Assembly (NCBI GenBank): GCA_023150555.1
Contig: JAKLKQ010000008.1
Coordinates: forward strand, 86,778 to 150,777
Length of the DNA stretch: 64,000 nt
From: Planctomycetota bacterium
GTDB lineage: Bacteria; Planctomycetota; SZUA-567; H5-PLA8
Direction: 5' to 3'
Below the pieces are notes generated by a model. It made no database searches and was not told the DNA's origin. It was given only the letters and a program-made list of their open reading frames with translations. This document shows positions 32,846 to 40,213 of this stretch, piece by piece (the stretch's first letter is position 1; each line of letters opens with the position of its first letter). A program made the position numbers and the translations under genes.

Positions 32846-33898
32846 ATGGGCAAGGCCACCGGCATCGTTTTCACCATTCTGCTGGCCGCGGTGCTCTTCT
32901 GGCTGCTCAGCAGCCGCCCCGCCGTGGCGCCCACGCCGGAAGACGCCGGCAAGACGCCCGCGCAGGGCACGGCGCCCAAGAAGGACTTCAAGGTCGCGCT
33001 CGTCACCAAGGGCGAGGTCAACGACGGCGGCTGGTTCCAGAACGCCTACAACGGCCTGCAGCGCATCGGGAAGGACCTGGGCGCCGAGGTCAAGAACTCG
33101 GTCCGCAAGGACGACAAGAGCGCCTTCGAACAGTTCGCGACGTACGGCGCCGAGGGCCAGGACCTGGTGATCGGGCACGCCAGCGAGTGGTTCGACCCGA
33201 AGCTGGTCGAGCAGATGTCGAAGTTCCCCCAAACGCAGGTCTTTATCTCCGGCAGCGAGAAGCCCGCCGAGGGCAACGTCTGCGGCATCCGCTTCGTGCT
33301 CGAGGACGCCTGCTACGTGCTGGGCTTCGTGGCGGGCTCGATGAGCAAGTCCGGCGTGCTGGGCTGCGTGGGGCCGGTGAAGCTGTCGGTGATCGAGAGC
33401 ACCTTCCACGCCTTCGAGGCCGGGGCCAGGCGCGCCCGCAAGGACGTCGTCGTGCGCGTCGTCTGGACGGACTCGTGGGACGACGTCGCCCGCGCCAAGG
33501 AACAGACCCTGGCGCTGATCGCCGAGAAGGCCGATTTCATCTTCCACAACGCCAACAACGGCGCGCCCGGCGTCTTCCAGGCCGTGCACGAACACAAGGA
33601 CCAGGGCGTGCTCGCCTTCGGCGCCAACGACGACCAGGCCGCCATGGACCCCGAAGTGGTCCTGGCCAGCGCGGTGCTGGACATCCCCGCCGTCTTCGTG
33701 AAGTTCGCCCGGGAAGTGCGCGACGGCACCTTCGACAAGCAGACGAAGACCGCCGGCATGCCCGAAGGCACCGTGCGGGTGGCCTACAATCCGGCCATCG
33801 AGAAGCGCATCCCCGCCGACGTGCGGGAGAAGGCCGACCGGCTGGCCGAAGAGATCGCCGCCGGCACCGTCAAGGCCGACCGGCTGCAGGCGAAATAG
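32846..33898 (+). CDS. BMP-family (Med/PnrA-like) substrate-binding protein
   Basis: Protein of 350 residues with an N-terminal membrane anchor (about residues 5-24, IVFTILLAAVLFWLL) rather than a lipobox. The BMP domain starts with FKVALVTKGEVNDGGWFQNAYNGL and continues through LEDACYVLGFVAGSMSKSGVLGCVGP. The BMP family binds nucleosides or related ligands for ABC transporters, or senses them; no transporter genes lie nearby. The start at 32846 is selected because the anchor begins directly after it. The next gene, encoding a PilZ protein, starts 16 bp later. Confidence 0.85.
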   Translation: MGKATGIVFTILLAAVLFWLLSSRPAVAPTPEDAGKTPAQGTAPKKDFKVALVTKGEVNDGGWFQNAYNGLQRIGKDLGAEVKNSVRKDDKSAFEQFATYGAEGQDLVIGHASEWFDPKLVEQMSKFPQTQVFISGSEKPAEGNVCGIRFVLEDACYVLGFVAGSMSKSGVLGCVGPVKLSVIESTFHAFEAGARRARKDVVVRVVWTDSWDDVARAKEQTLALIAEKADFIFHNANNGAPGVFQAVHEHKDQGVLAFGANDDQAAMDPEVVLASAVLDIPAVFVKFAREVRDGTFDKQTKTAGMPEGTVRVAYNPAIEKRIPADVREKADRLAEEIAAGTVKADRLQAK

Positions 33899-33914
33899 GA
33901 GCGCGACGCGGCTA

Positions 33915-34634
33915 ATGTCTTCGCTGCTGAACTTCGTCACCGTGATCTGCCAGGGCTCGGACGACGAGCGCGTGCCCCAGCCCAGCGCCTCGGGCAGCGG
34001 CCGCCACGACCTGCACGTCGTCGACGTGATGAGCGCCGGCGAGATCGGCCCCGCCGTGGCCAAGGCGAAGCAGGCGGTGCTGCTGCTGTACGGGCTGAAG
34101 GAGGACGCCGCGCAGGCCCTGCGCGCGCTGCGCGCCGACAAGGCCCACGCCAACCTGCCCGCCTTCGTCGCGGTGCCCGGCACGGAGATCGACGAACGGC
34201 TGCTGAAGCACGCCGAAGAACTGAAGTTCGACCTGCTGCCGCTGCCCATGCCCGCCGCGCCGTTCTGGGCCATGCTGCGCGAGGCCGGGCGCCGCCACAA
34301 AGCCGGCGTCGCGTTGCCGCGCGTCAACCGCCGACGGCACTACCGCGCGCGGCTGTCGGTGCAGGCGTTCTGCCTGATCGAGTCCCAGACCGTGGACATC
34401 GGCGCCGGCGGCATCCACATCCAGAGCAACCACGCGTACGCAGTGGGCGAGTCCACCTACATCGACGTGCCGGCCCTGCGCGAGACGCTCGGCGGGCCCG
34501 TCGAAGTGAAGGTGGTGAAGGTCGAGGCGCTGAAGGGCGGGGGCTTCAAGTACGGCATCCGCGCCCAGTTCGTGAACCTCGCGCCCCAGATCGCCGAACG
34601 CCTCGCCCGCGCGCTCTCCGTCCTCGAGCGCTGA
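33915..34634 (+). CDS. PilZ-domain protein with receiver-like N-terminal half
   Basis: Protein of 239 residues. The C-terminal 110 residues form a PilZ c-di-GMP-binding domain: the RxxxR element in RRRHYRARLSV (about 138-148) and a D-x-G-A-G-G element (DIGAGGIHI, about 155) where the family usually shows DxSxxG. The first 125 residues resemble a response-regulator fold without its phospho-Asp. It probably responds to c-di-GMP; the output is unknown. It is co-transcribed with the BMP gene, 16 bp upstream. No diguanylate cyclase is in the window. Confidence 0.75.
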   Translation: MSSLLNFVTVICQGSDDERVPQPSASGSGRHDLHVVDVMSAGEIGPAVAKAKQAVLLLYGLKEDAAQALRALRADKAHANLPAFVAVPGTEIDERLLKHAEELKFDLLPLPMPAAPFWAMLREAGRRHKAGVALPRVNRRRHYRARLSVQAFCLIESQTVDIGAGGIHIQSNHAYAVGESTYIDVPALRETLGGPVEVKVVKVEALKGGGFKYGIRAQFVNLAPQIAERLARALSVLER

Positions 34635-34719
34635 GTTTTCGCTTTGCCTCGAAGGCCACCAAGCACACGAAGAACGGATTTCCGTCAACGTTTCGCCTTG
34701 CAATACGCGCCAGCGCGTG

Positions 34720-34960
34720 GCGCGGGTTGCCAACCCGCGCATAGGTGGCGCAAAACCGCGCACATATGCTGTCTCCCGTAATGCAAAGCGGCAGCCGCGA
34801 AAAATGCACGCCTGAAAGGCGCGCTGAATGTAGCCGGGGGCAACGCCCCTGGAATAGGGCCGGTTAGAGTCGTAGGCCTCAACGGGCCGAATTAATCCGC
34901 CCTTTCAGGGCTCAAATTCGCGTAGACCGGAATCCAGTGGCGCCGCCCGCCTCTGGCGGG
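34720..34960. repeat. Cluster of palindromic intergenic repeats
   Basis: A non-coding 376-bp gap (34635-35011) holds several palindromes: GCGCGGGTT/AACCCGCGC (34720-34740, 3-nt loop), CGCCTGAAAGGCG-type (around 34809-34822), the 23-bp sequence at 34832-34854 with a GGGGC/GCCCC stem, and CGCCCTTTCAGGGC-type (around 34901-34916). The 23-mer matches 63874-63896 with four mismatches, so two copies of a repeat unit lie in the window. The form resembles REP-like palindromes; no transposase is near. Confidence 0.6.
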
Positions 34961-35051
34961 CTCTGCCCCTGGCCGCATCTACCTCGCCCTTCGGGCGGAA
35001 AAGCGCTCTGGCTACTCGCTCTTTTCCTTGCCTTCGTCCGCAGCGGCCAGT

Positions 35052-35360
35052 TCATTCGCCTTCTCGGCGCTCGCCTTCACCCGCTTCGAGTTGGGACCGC
35101 GTCGGCCCGAGCCAGAGATAGAGGATCCGGAAGGCGGCAAGCACCGCGGCGAGGACCAGGACAACGTTTCGCTCCCTGATCGCATGGAGGAAAGCGGGGA
35201 GGGCGATGCACGCGAGGCCAAGGAGGACGAAGAGCAGAAGCCCGTCCCGACCGTCGCGGTTATCCGCCGGGATGCCGTTCCTCCTTCCCCGGAGCGCAGG
35301 CTTCCTCCGGCGAATCCAGTCGAGCGCGCCGGCCCGCAAGATACTCCGCAAAACTTCCAA
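35052..35360 (-). pseudogene. Out-of-frame membrane segment downstream of the preceding gene
   Basis: A 102-codon open frame starting from a TTG inside the previous gene (overlap about 100 nt). It encodes two clear hydrophobic segments (LLLFVLLGLACIALPAFL and VVLVLAAVLAAFRILYLWLG) but has no ATG and no Shine-Dalgarno. Just after LYLWLGP, codon use looks coding-like in the third frame instead (ending KASAEKANELAAADEGKEKSE at 35012). The simplest reading is one original C-terminal region broken by one or two frameshifts, real or from assembly. A true overlapping small gene is the alternative. Confidence 0.35.
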
Positions 35361-35931
35361 CCCAATAGGTAAAGACGGCCACCATCACCATATTCCAGAA
35401 GAAGCGCATGGGGAAGAAGTGGGAAGCGCCGGCGATGGCCCCTTCGCCATGGTAGCTGGAAACCCAATAGGGCAGCGGGAAGCCCATGCTGGTGCCGCCG
35501 GATTCGAAGGGCATGACCGGATCGCCCGCCTGTCGGGTAAGGAGCAGGTTGAAGCCCAGGAGGATGGATGCAGCCAGGAACATGACGAACACGGCCGGAA
35601 GACCGAAGCGGCGCCGGAGGTCGTTCTTGAACATTTCGCTGAGCGCGCCGCAGAGGAAAAGCGCAAGAGCAGCGAAGCAGAGGTCGAACGCGAGCTTCAG
35701 CATGAAGGCGGCTGGCGATGCCGTCCGGTCAGTGCGGTAGAAGATGGCAGGAAACCCGTACCCTGAAGCCTCGGAGATATTCTGCACCCAGGACGCGGGG
35801 GTCATTTGCTGCGTTACCTGCGTATGCTCAGTCAAATTATTCTGTAAAAGTGCCACGCAAATGAGAAAGAGGACCAGCCATGTGCGGGCCTTCAGACGCC
35901 GCCTCGCCGGTTCTAGATGGTGTTCCGTCAT
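35260..35931 (-). CDS. Hypothetical membrane protein, possibly frameshifted at its end
   Basis: Protein of 223 residues, not recognised. Four or so hydrophobic segments are visible: TWLVLFLICVALL, LAFDLCFAALALFLCGAL, LPAVFVMFLAASILLGFNLLL and MVMVAVFTYWVGSFAEYL. The last 30 residues turn basic and polar (RRARLDSPEEACAPGKEE), while the next frame continues with further membrane segments, hinting that the original protein was longer. The ATG overlaps the stop of the upstream gene (ATGA, 35928-35931), so they form an operon. AT-rich codons are commoner than in the rest of the window. Confidence 0.6.
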   Translation of the reverse strand: MTEHHLEPARRRLKARTWLVLFLICVALLQNNLTEHTQVTQQMTPASWVQNISEASGYGFPAIFYRTDRTASPAAFMLKLAFDLCFAALALFLCGALSEMFKNDLRRRFGLPAVFVMFLAASILLGFNLLLTRQAGDPVMPFESGGTSMGFPLPYWVSSYHGEGAIAGASHFFPMRFFWNMVMVAVFTYWVGSFAEYLAGRRARLDSPEEACAPGKEERHPGG

Positions 35932-37091
35932 CTTGAGCCCTGTGCTTGCATGGTGGCTCTGGCATGGAGTTTTCGGGGGGAACCATACGCCTGCTCGCGC
36001 TTGCCTTCGCCTTCATCCGGCGCGTCTTCGGCCTTCTCTTTTTCCCTTTCCTTCTCCTTCGCGGCGTTTACCTGCGCCCATTGCAGGGCGCCGGCGGCCT
36101 GTTCCGCTTCGAGTTCCGTGAGCGGCGTGCGGGCGAAGGAGCGCAGCAGGTCCTGCGCTTCGTCCGTGCCGATCCGCGCCAGGACGACGATCGCAACTTG
36201 GCGCTGGAACTCGAAGAGTTCGCGCAGCGCGCGGGCTCGCGCGGCCAGGCGCGTGCGGGTCTCGCCGGGTTCCATCTCCACCGCCGTACGGACGATTTCC
36301 CAATAGGCGGCCAGGCCGAAGCCGTCAACGCTGCGCAGCGCCTGCGCCACGTCGTGGTCTTCGCGGAGGTCGTCGAGGTTCTTGCGGATCAATGCGCCCG
36401 CGCGCCCCGTCGCGGGAAGGAAGGTTTGCCGGATGTAGGCCACGGTATCGGCCTTGTTCTCTTCGCGCGTGAGGTGGCCGACCAGCAGCCAGCAGGCCTC
36501 CGGCGGACGCCCGGCGATCCAGCTCCAGACGTCGGCTTGCGGCATCCTGGCCAAGCCGGTTTGGGTGCGGAGCAGCGTCTCCACCTCCGCATATTTGCTG
36601 TCCAAGTCGGCCTTCTTCTTTTCCGCATCGGCGGTCAGGCCCGGCAGCGCATTAACGCTCCGGTTGAACTCAGCCTCAAGCGCCTGGGCATCGGCGGACG
36701 CCGCGGCGTTCTTGCCGCGGACTGCCTTTAAGCGTGTATTCATCGACTTGATGCTGTACTGCGCCTCGGCCAGCGCGCGATGCGCGGCCTCGTAGGTCAG
36801 GCTCGCTCCTTCGATCCCATCGGACAGCTTGTGGAGGTCTTCGTGGAGCTTCTTGATTTCCACGCCATGGAGCATCGGAAAATTCGCCGAGCTCAGGCTG
36901 ATCCCAATGGGACCGAAGAATTCCTTCCGGCACAAGCGGGCGTCCAGCCGTTCGAAAACGTCGCTTTCGCGCGTGGCCGCCCGCACACTCGGCGCGCCCG
37001 CCGCCGCGGCGAGGAGTATGAGGGCCACCACGCTGAAGATGCCAGGCGCGGCGTTGCCTGCGCGGGTACGTGTGGGGGCCGTGGTCGCCAT
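35928..37091 (-). CDS. Secreted or anchored helical protein of unknown family
   Basis: Protein of 387 residues. The N-terminal hydrophobic stretch (IFSVVALILLAAAAGAPSVRA) looks like a signal peptide. A coiled-coil region (about 75-165, with LHEDLHKLSDGIEGASLTYEAA) and a mainly helical domain follow (about 165-330, containing RTALRELFEFQRQVAIVVLARIGTDEAQDLLRSFA-like segments, quoted in part). The tail is Lys/Glu-rich. I do not recognise it. The gene is followed in operon by a membrane protein with a 4-nt overlap. Upstream lies copy 2 of the dispersed element, which ends the upstream transcript region. Confidence 0.65.
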   Translation of the reverse strand: MATTAPTRTRAGNAAPGIFSVVALILLAAAAGAPSVRAATRESDVFERLDARLCRKEFFGPIGISLSSANFPMLHGVEIKKLHEDLHKLSDGIEGASLTYEAAHRALAEAQYSIKSMNTRLKAVRGKNAAASADAQALEAEFNRSVNALPGLTADAEKKKADLDSKYAEVETLLRTQTGLARMPQADVWSWIAGRPPEACWLLVGHLTREENKADTVAYIRQTFLPATGRAGALIRKNLDDLREDHDVAQALRSVDGFGLAAYWEIVRTAVEMEPGETRTRLAARARALRELFEFQRQVAIVVLARIGTDEAQDLLRSFARTPLTELEAEQAAGALQWAQVNAAKEKEREKEKAEDAPDEGEGKREQAYGSPRKLHARATMQAQGSR

Positions 37092-37188
37092 CCTTTTATT
37101 TTACCCCATTCCGGGTTGGCGAGCGATAGGGCGGGGCGCACGTGGCGGGTTGGCGATCCGCTGTTGCACGCGCGGTTTCACGGCCGTT

Positions 37189-37520
37189 TTTCCTTTTGCT
37201 GTTTTTCAGTTTTTTTGGTTCTTGCCGTTTTCCGATTGCCGTTTTCCGAACCTCGCCGCCAACCCTTTTGCCCGGATACCGGTCCCCGGAAATACGCAAT
37301 GCGTATATTGCACCTGGGGCAGCACGTCGAGCAACGTAACACATCCACCAGGTGCAGATTTCACGTAAGTCCTTATTCGCCGTAAAACGCACCATGTTAG
37401 AAGCGAAATTAAATCGATACAAATCGCCATGTGCACTCCAGCACGTCGCGCAGCACGTTGCGCAGCACGTTGCGGCTCGCGAAATTTCGCGACCAACTCG
37501 CGAAATCTCGCGACTTACGC
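37189..37520. repeat. Dispersed structured intergenic element, copy 2
   Basis: About 330 bp matching 9734-10075 in the same order. Block 1 (37189-37248) repeats CCTTTTGCTGTT and CAGTTTTTTTGG. Block 2 has the stem TGCACCTGG (37309-37317) / CCAGGTGCA (37348-37356), perfect over 9 bp, around a 30-nt loop ending GTAACACATCCA; after 8 nt comes GTAAGTCCTTATT (37365-37377). Block 3 (37477-37516) has GCGAAATTTCGCGA and a near-copy. A triple gcagcacgt repeat (37439-37471) lies just before block 3. It fills the gap between two minus-strand genes and stops about 30 bp from the FecR gene stop. Confidence 0.8.
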
Positions 37521-37549
37521 ACGATGCGCGGCACCAAGTGCAAATTTCG

Positions 37550-38572
37550 TCAGGGACTGATTTCGTCGACCGGGGTCAGTTCCGGTATGGAGGGCGTGAA
37601 ATCGAACGGTGGCGTGTCCAGAATCAGCGGCGGCGGTACCTGCACGCCGGGGAGCTCGGGGAATTCCTGGTCGCCGCCCACCAGCCCCGGCAGGTTCGTC
37701 TCCGGCGCCGGCAGCTCGAAGTCGTCGCGGTGCTTGGCTTTGCCGCCGACGAAGATGGGAACTTCGTCGGTCAGTGCCAGCAGGCCCGCCTCGAGGTAGC
37801 GCTCGGGGTACTCTTCTTTCTCGTGCCGCCACGTGCAGAAGTGCGCCACGTCGCCGGGCTCGAGAAGGTCGAAGGTCTTTTCCTGCAAGGCGTTGCCGAT
37901 CCCGCGCGCCGTCACGTGCCCCGAGACCAACGTCCCGACGGTGCAGCCTTGGTCCTCGGCGCTCGTCGCCTTGCGGTGCCGCACCACCAGCCCCGAGGCT
38001 TCGGGGAACTCGAAGCGCGCTGCCGGCGTCTGCACCGTGAAGCTGCCGCGCGCGGCGAAGCGCGACGCGCGCACGCGCACGATGCCCTGGTAGAGCATCA
38101 GGCCGGTGCGGATCTGGCGTCCCGCGATCTGGCGCTCGCCAATGCGCAGGCGCGCGTCCCGGCCGACCACGACCAGGGTGCCGTCGCTGAAGCGCAGCTG
38201 CGCGATGGTGTCGGGCCCGGTGACGACGGTGTCCTGGGGGAACACGACGGCGCCGGCGGAGACCTTCTCGGTCGAACTCGCGCCGCGGCGTTGGACCTCG
38301 ACGGCCTGCGTCTTGATCCAGTCGAAGTCCTTCGTGCGGTCGCCGTCCTTGGACTCGTCGATGTGCACGTACTGCAGCAGCGCCTCGGTGTGCGCGAAGG
38401 CCGCTTCGGGTTTGCGTTCGTCGGGCGCGGGACCCTGGTTGCCCTGCGTCGGCGGCGTCGTCCCCGGCTGGCCGGGCGTTTCCTGAGCCAACACCGATCC
38501 GAACGCGAGGAGCGCCACCATCAGTCCGCTCGCGTACGAGTGCCGCGATTTTCTGTTTTTTGCGACACGCAT
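37550..38572 (-). CDS. FecR-domain secreted protein
   Basis: Protein of 340 residues from the ATG at 38572. A signal peptide (SYASGLMVALLAFGSVLAQ) is followed by a FecR-type beta-rich domain (about 95-260), seen in VEVQRRGASSTEKVSAGAVVFPQDTVVTG and GTLVVVGRDARLRIGE. A Pro-rich C-terminal tail follows. FecR domains outside TonB systems usually lie in the periplasm and bind other proteins or ligands. No sigma factor or receptor gene is adjacent. The upstream 33 codons of the longer reading have no conserved sequence and were dropped. Confidence 0.78.
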   Translation of the reverse strand: MRVAKNRKSRHSYASGLMVALLAFGSVLAQETPGQPGTTPPTQGNQGPAPDERKPEAAFAHTEALLQYVHIDESKDGDRTKDFDWIKTQAVEVQRRGASSTEKVSAGAVVFPQDTVVTGPDTIAQLRFSDGTLVVVGRDARLRIGERQIAGRQIRTGLMLYQGIVRVRASRFAARGSFTVQTPAARFEFPEASGLVVRHRKATSAEDQGCTVGTLVSGHVTARGIGNALQEKTFDLLEPGDVAHFCTWRHEKEEYPERYLEAGLLALTDEVPIFVGGKAKHRDDFELPAPETNLPGLVGGDQEFPELPGVQVPPPLILDTPPFDFTPSIPELTPVDEISP

Positions 38573-38863
38573 GGTTTCTGATCCAACACACTGGCGAATG
38601 CTGCGGCGCCTTTCGGGCTCTACCACTTCGGTCAGATTGATGGGGCAACCGAAGTGCCAAAAGTTGCACATGTGCTAACTCCTAATACACACGTAACTGG
38701 CCTTAGAAGCCAGCTTAAAATACCGGCGGGCCAGAGAATTTGTGGGCACCTCGTGCGTGAATCTGCGTAGACCCTGTTGCAAGTTGGAAGCCGGAAGGTA
38801 ACATCTTTCGTTCCAATGAGTTACGGGCGCTTCGGAGCGTCTGGTGCACCTTGAGGAATTGAC
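38573..38863. other. Divergent intergenic region, no recognised feature
   Basis: A 291-bp gap between the divergent FecR and FmdB genes. It must hold both promoters. A short stem around GGGCGCTTCGGAGCGTC (38826-38842) lies just before FmdB. No gene or repeat is recognised. Confidence 0.45.
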
Positions 38864-39220
38864 ATGCCGACCTACGTGTACCAATGCACAGCGTGCGGGC
38901 ACGAGTACGAGCGCTTCGAGTCCATCACGGCCAAGCCCAACAAGACGTGTCCAAAGTGCCACAAGAAGAAGGGCGAGCGCCAGATCTCGGGCGGCGCGGG
39001 CGTCATCTTCAAGGGTTCGGGCTTCTATACGACGGACTATCGCAAGTCGTCCTACAAGGAGTCGGCCAAGATGGACTCCGCGTCGTCCTCGTCTTCCTCG
39101 AGCGGCTCAAGCGAGTCGAAGCCTTCCGGAGGCGAGGCGAAGTCTTCGACCGGCGAAGCGAAGTCGGGCGGCGAGACGAAGAGCAAGTCTTCGGACAAGG
39201 GCAAAGGCAAGAGCAAGTAG
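38864..39220 (+). CDS. FmdB-family zinc-ribbon protein
   Basis: Protein of 118 residues. The first 35 residues form the FmdB zinc ribbon: MPTYVYQCTACGHEYERFES and then CPKCHKK, with two CxxC pairs. The segment GAGVIFKGSGFYTTDYR is the family's second conserved element. The C-terminal 55 residues are a Ser/Lys/Gly/Glu low-complexity tail. Some members regulate formamidase, but most have unknown roles. GAGGAA precedes the ATG. It is a single gene, convergent with the MauE-like gene. Confidence 0.87.
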   Translation: MPTYVYQCTACGHEYERFESITAKPNKTCPKCHKKKGERQISGGAGVIFKGSGFYTTDYRKSSYKESAKMDSASSSSSSSGSSESKPSGGEAKSSTGEAKSGGETKSKSSDKGKGKSK

Positions 39221-39235
39221 CCCCGCGACCGCGCG

Positions 39236-39673
39236 TCAGGCCGCGGGCGCGCGTGCGGCGCGGCGCGGCGCCAGCCACGCAATAGCTATGGCCGCCGCCA
39301 GGCAGGCGGCTTCAAGGCCGAGCGTCTGCAGGCCCAGCGACTCGCCGGTGCCCTCGCCGAAGCAACCGCACGAGATGTCCAGGCCGCGCGCCAGGGCCTG
39401 CCCCACGCCTATCGCGAAGGCCGCCATCAACGCCGCCACGATCCACGCCGCCGGCCGCGTCCACAGCCCCAGCACCAACAGCGCGCCGGCGACGAGTTCG
39501 ACCCACGGCAGCGTCACGGCCAGGATCTGGTTGAGCTGTGCGGGCAGAAGCCGGTAATTGGCGATGTTCCGGGCGAAGGTCTCCTGCACGTCCAGCTTGC
39601 TCCAGCCGGCGTAGACCATCGCGCCGCCCAGCGCCAGGCGCAGAAGCCAGTCGAGCACGCTGCGCCCGCTCAT
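39236..39673 (-). CDS. MauE/DoxX-type redox-associated membrane protein
   Basis: Protein of 145 residues with four hydrophobic segments. It contains the family's GGAMVYAGWSKLDVQETFARNI opening (quoted in part) and the loop DISCGCFGEG, whose C-x-C resembles the Cys motif of MauE-like proteins thought to work with thiol partners. The ATG overlaps the rhodanese stop (39670-39673, ATGA). With the rhodanese and DUF1573 genes it forms a three-gene operon probably concerned with thiol or sulfur chemistry at the membrane; this is inference. Confidence 0.82.
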   Translation of the reverse strand: MSGRSVLDWLLRLALGGAMVYAGWSKLDVQETFARNIANYRLLPAQLNQILAVTLPWVELVAGALLVLGLWTRPAAWIVAALMAAFAIGVGQALARGLDISCGCFGEGTGESLGLQTLGLEAACLAAAIAIAWLAPRRAARAPAA

Positions 39674-40200
39674 TTCGGCGGCCCCTGGATCCCTAGGCCG
39701 CTGTCCTTGTAGGCCGGCCAGCCGCCGTCGAAGACCTTCACGGTCGCGTAGCCGAACTGCATGAGCTGCATGGCGATGTCGTCGCCCCGCGGGCACTTGT
39801 CCGAGTCGCAGACTATTACCAGCAGGCGCGCGGCGTCGAAGAGCGGCTTTTTCTGGCGCAGGTCTTCGACCAGCGTCTCGGGCGTCATGCGCACGGCGCC
39901 GACCGGGGCGCCCTCGGCGAGCAACTCGTCGCTGCGCGCGTCGATCATCAGGATGCCCTGGGGGTTGGTGCGGAGTTCTTCCATCAGCTCGATGCCGAGG
40001 ATGCGCGGGCCGGGTTCGGGCAGCGCGCCGGGGCCCTTGGGGTCGAGGAGGGGCATGGGCTTCGAGGAGAGCGCGTTGGTCGCCAGGCCCAGCGCGCAGG
40101 CCACCGCGACGATGCCCAGGGCGCGCGCGAGGTCCGCTTTCCACTCGGAAGCCGTTGCAGGCTTGGGCGTCGAAGCAGGGGGCGAGGCGGCGTCGGACAT
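39670..40200 (-). CDS. Membrane-anchored rhodanese-domain protein
   Basis: Protein of 176 residues from the ATG at 40200. One membrane helix (ALGIVAVACALGLATNAL) at about residues 27-45 precedes a rhodanese domain (about 65-170). The ILMIDARSDELLAEG element marks the Asp-Ala-Arg strand. VIVCDSDKCPRG holds the active-site Cys loop, with Cys in the expected place. It may carry persulfide sulfur or simply interact with the neighbouring redox proteins. It lies 13 bp downstream of the DUF1573 gene and overlaps the MauE-like gene by 4 nt. Confidence 0.86.
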   Translation of the reverse strand: MSDAASPPASTPKPATASEWKADLARALGIVAVACALGLATNALSSKPMPLLDPKGPGALPEPGPRILGIELMEELRTNPQGILMIDARSDELLAEGAPVGAVRMTPETLVEDLRQKKPLFDAARLLVIVCDSDKCPRGDDIAMQLMQFGYATVKVFDGGWPAYKDSGLGIQGPPK

Positions 40201-40213
40201 GGCGGCCGGGCGG

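Noticed and set aside
32846-33898. A complete nucleoside ABC transporter around the BMP protein.
   Set aside because: No permease or ATPase genes are present; the next gene encodes a PilZ protein.
37439-37471. A CRISPR array from the triple gcagcacgt repeat.
   Set aside because: The units are about 10-11 bp with no unique spacers; it is a short tandem repeat within the dispersed element.
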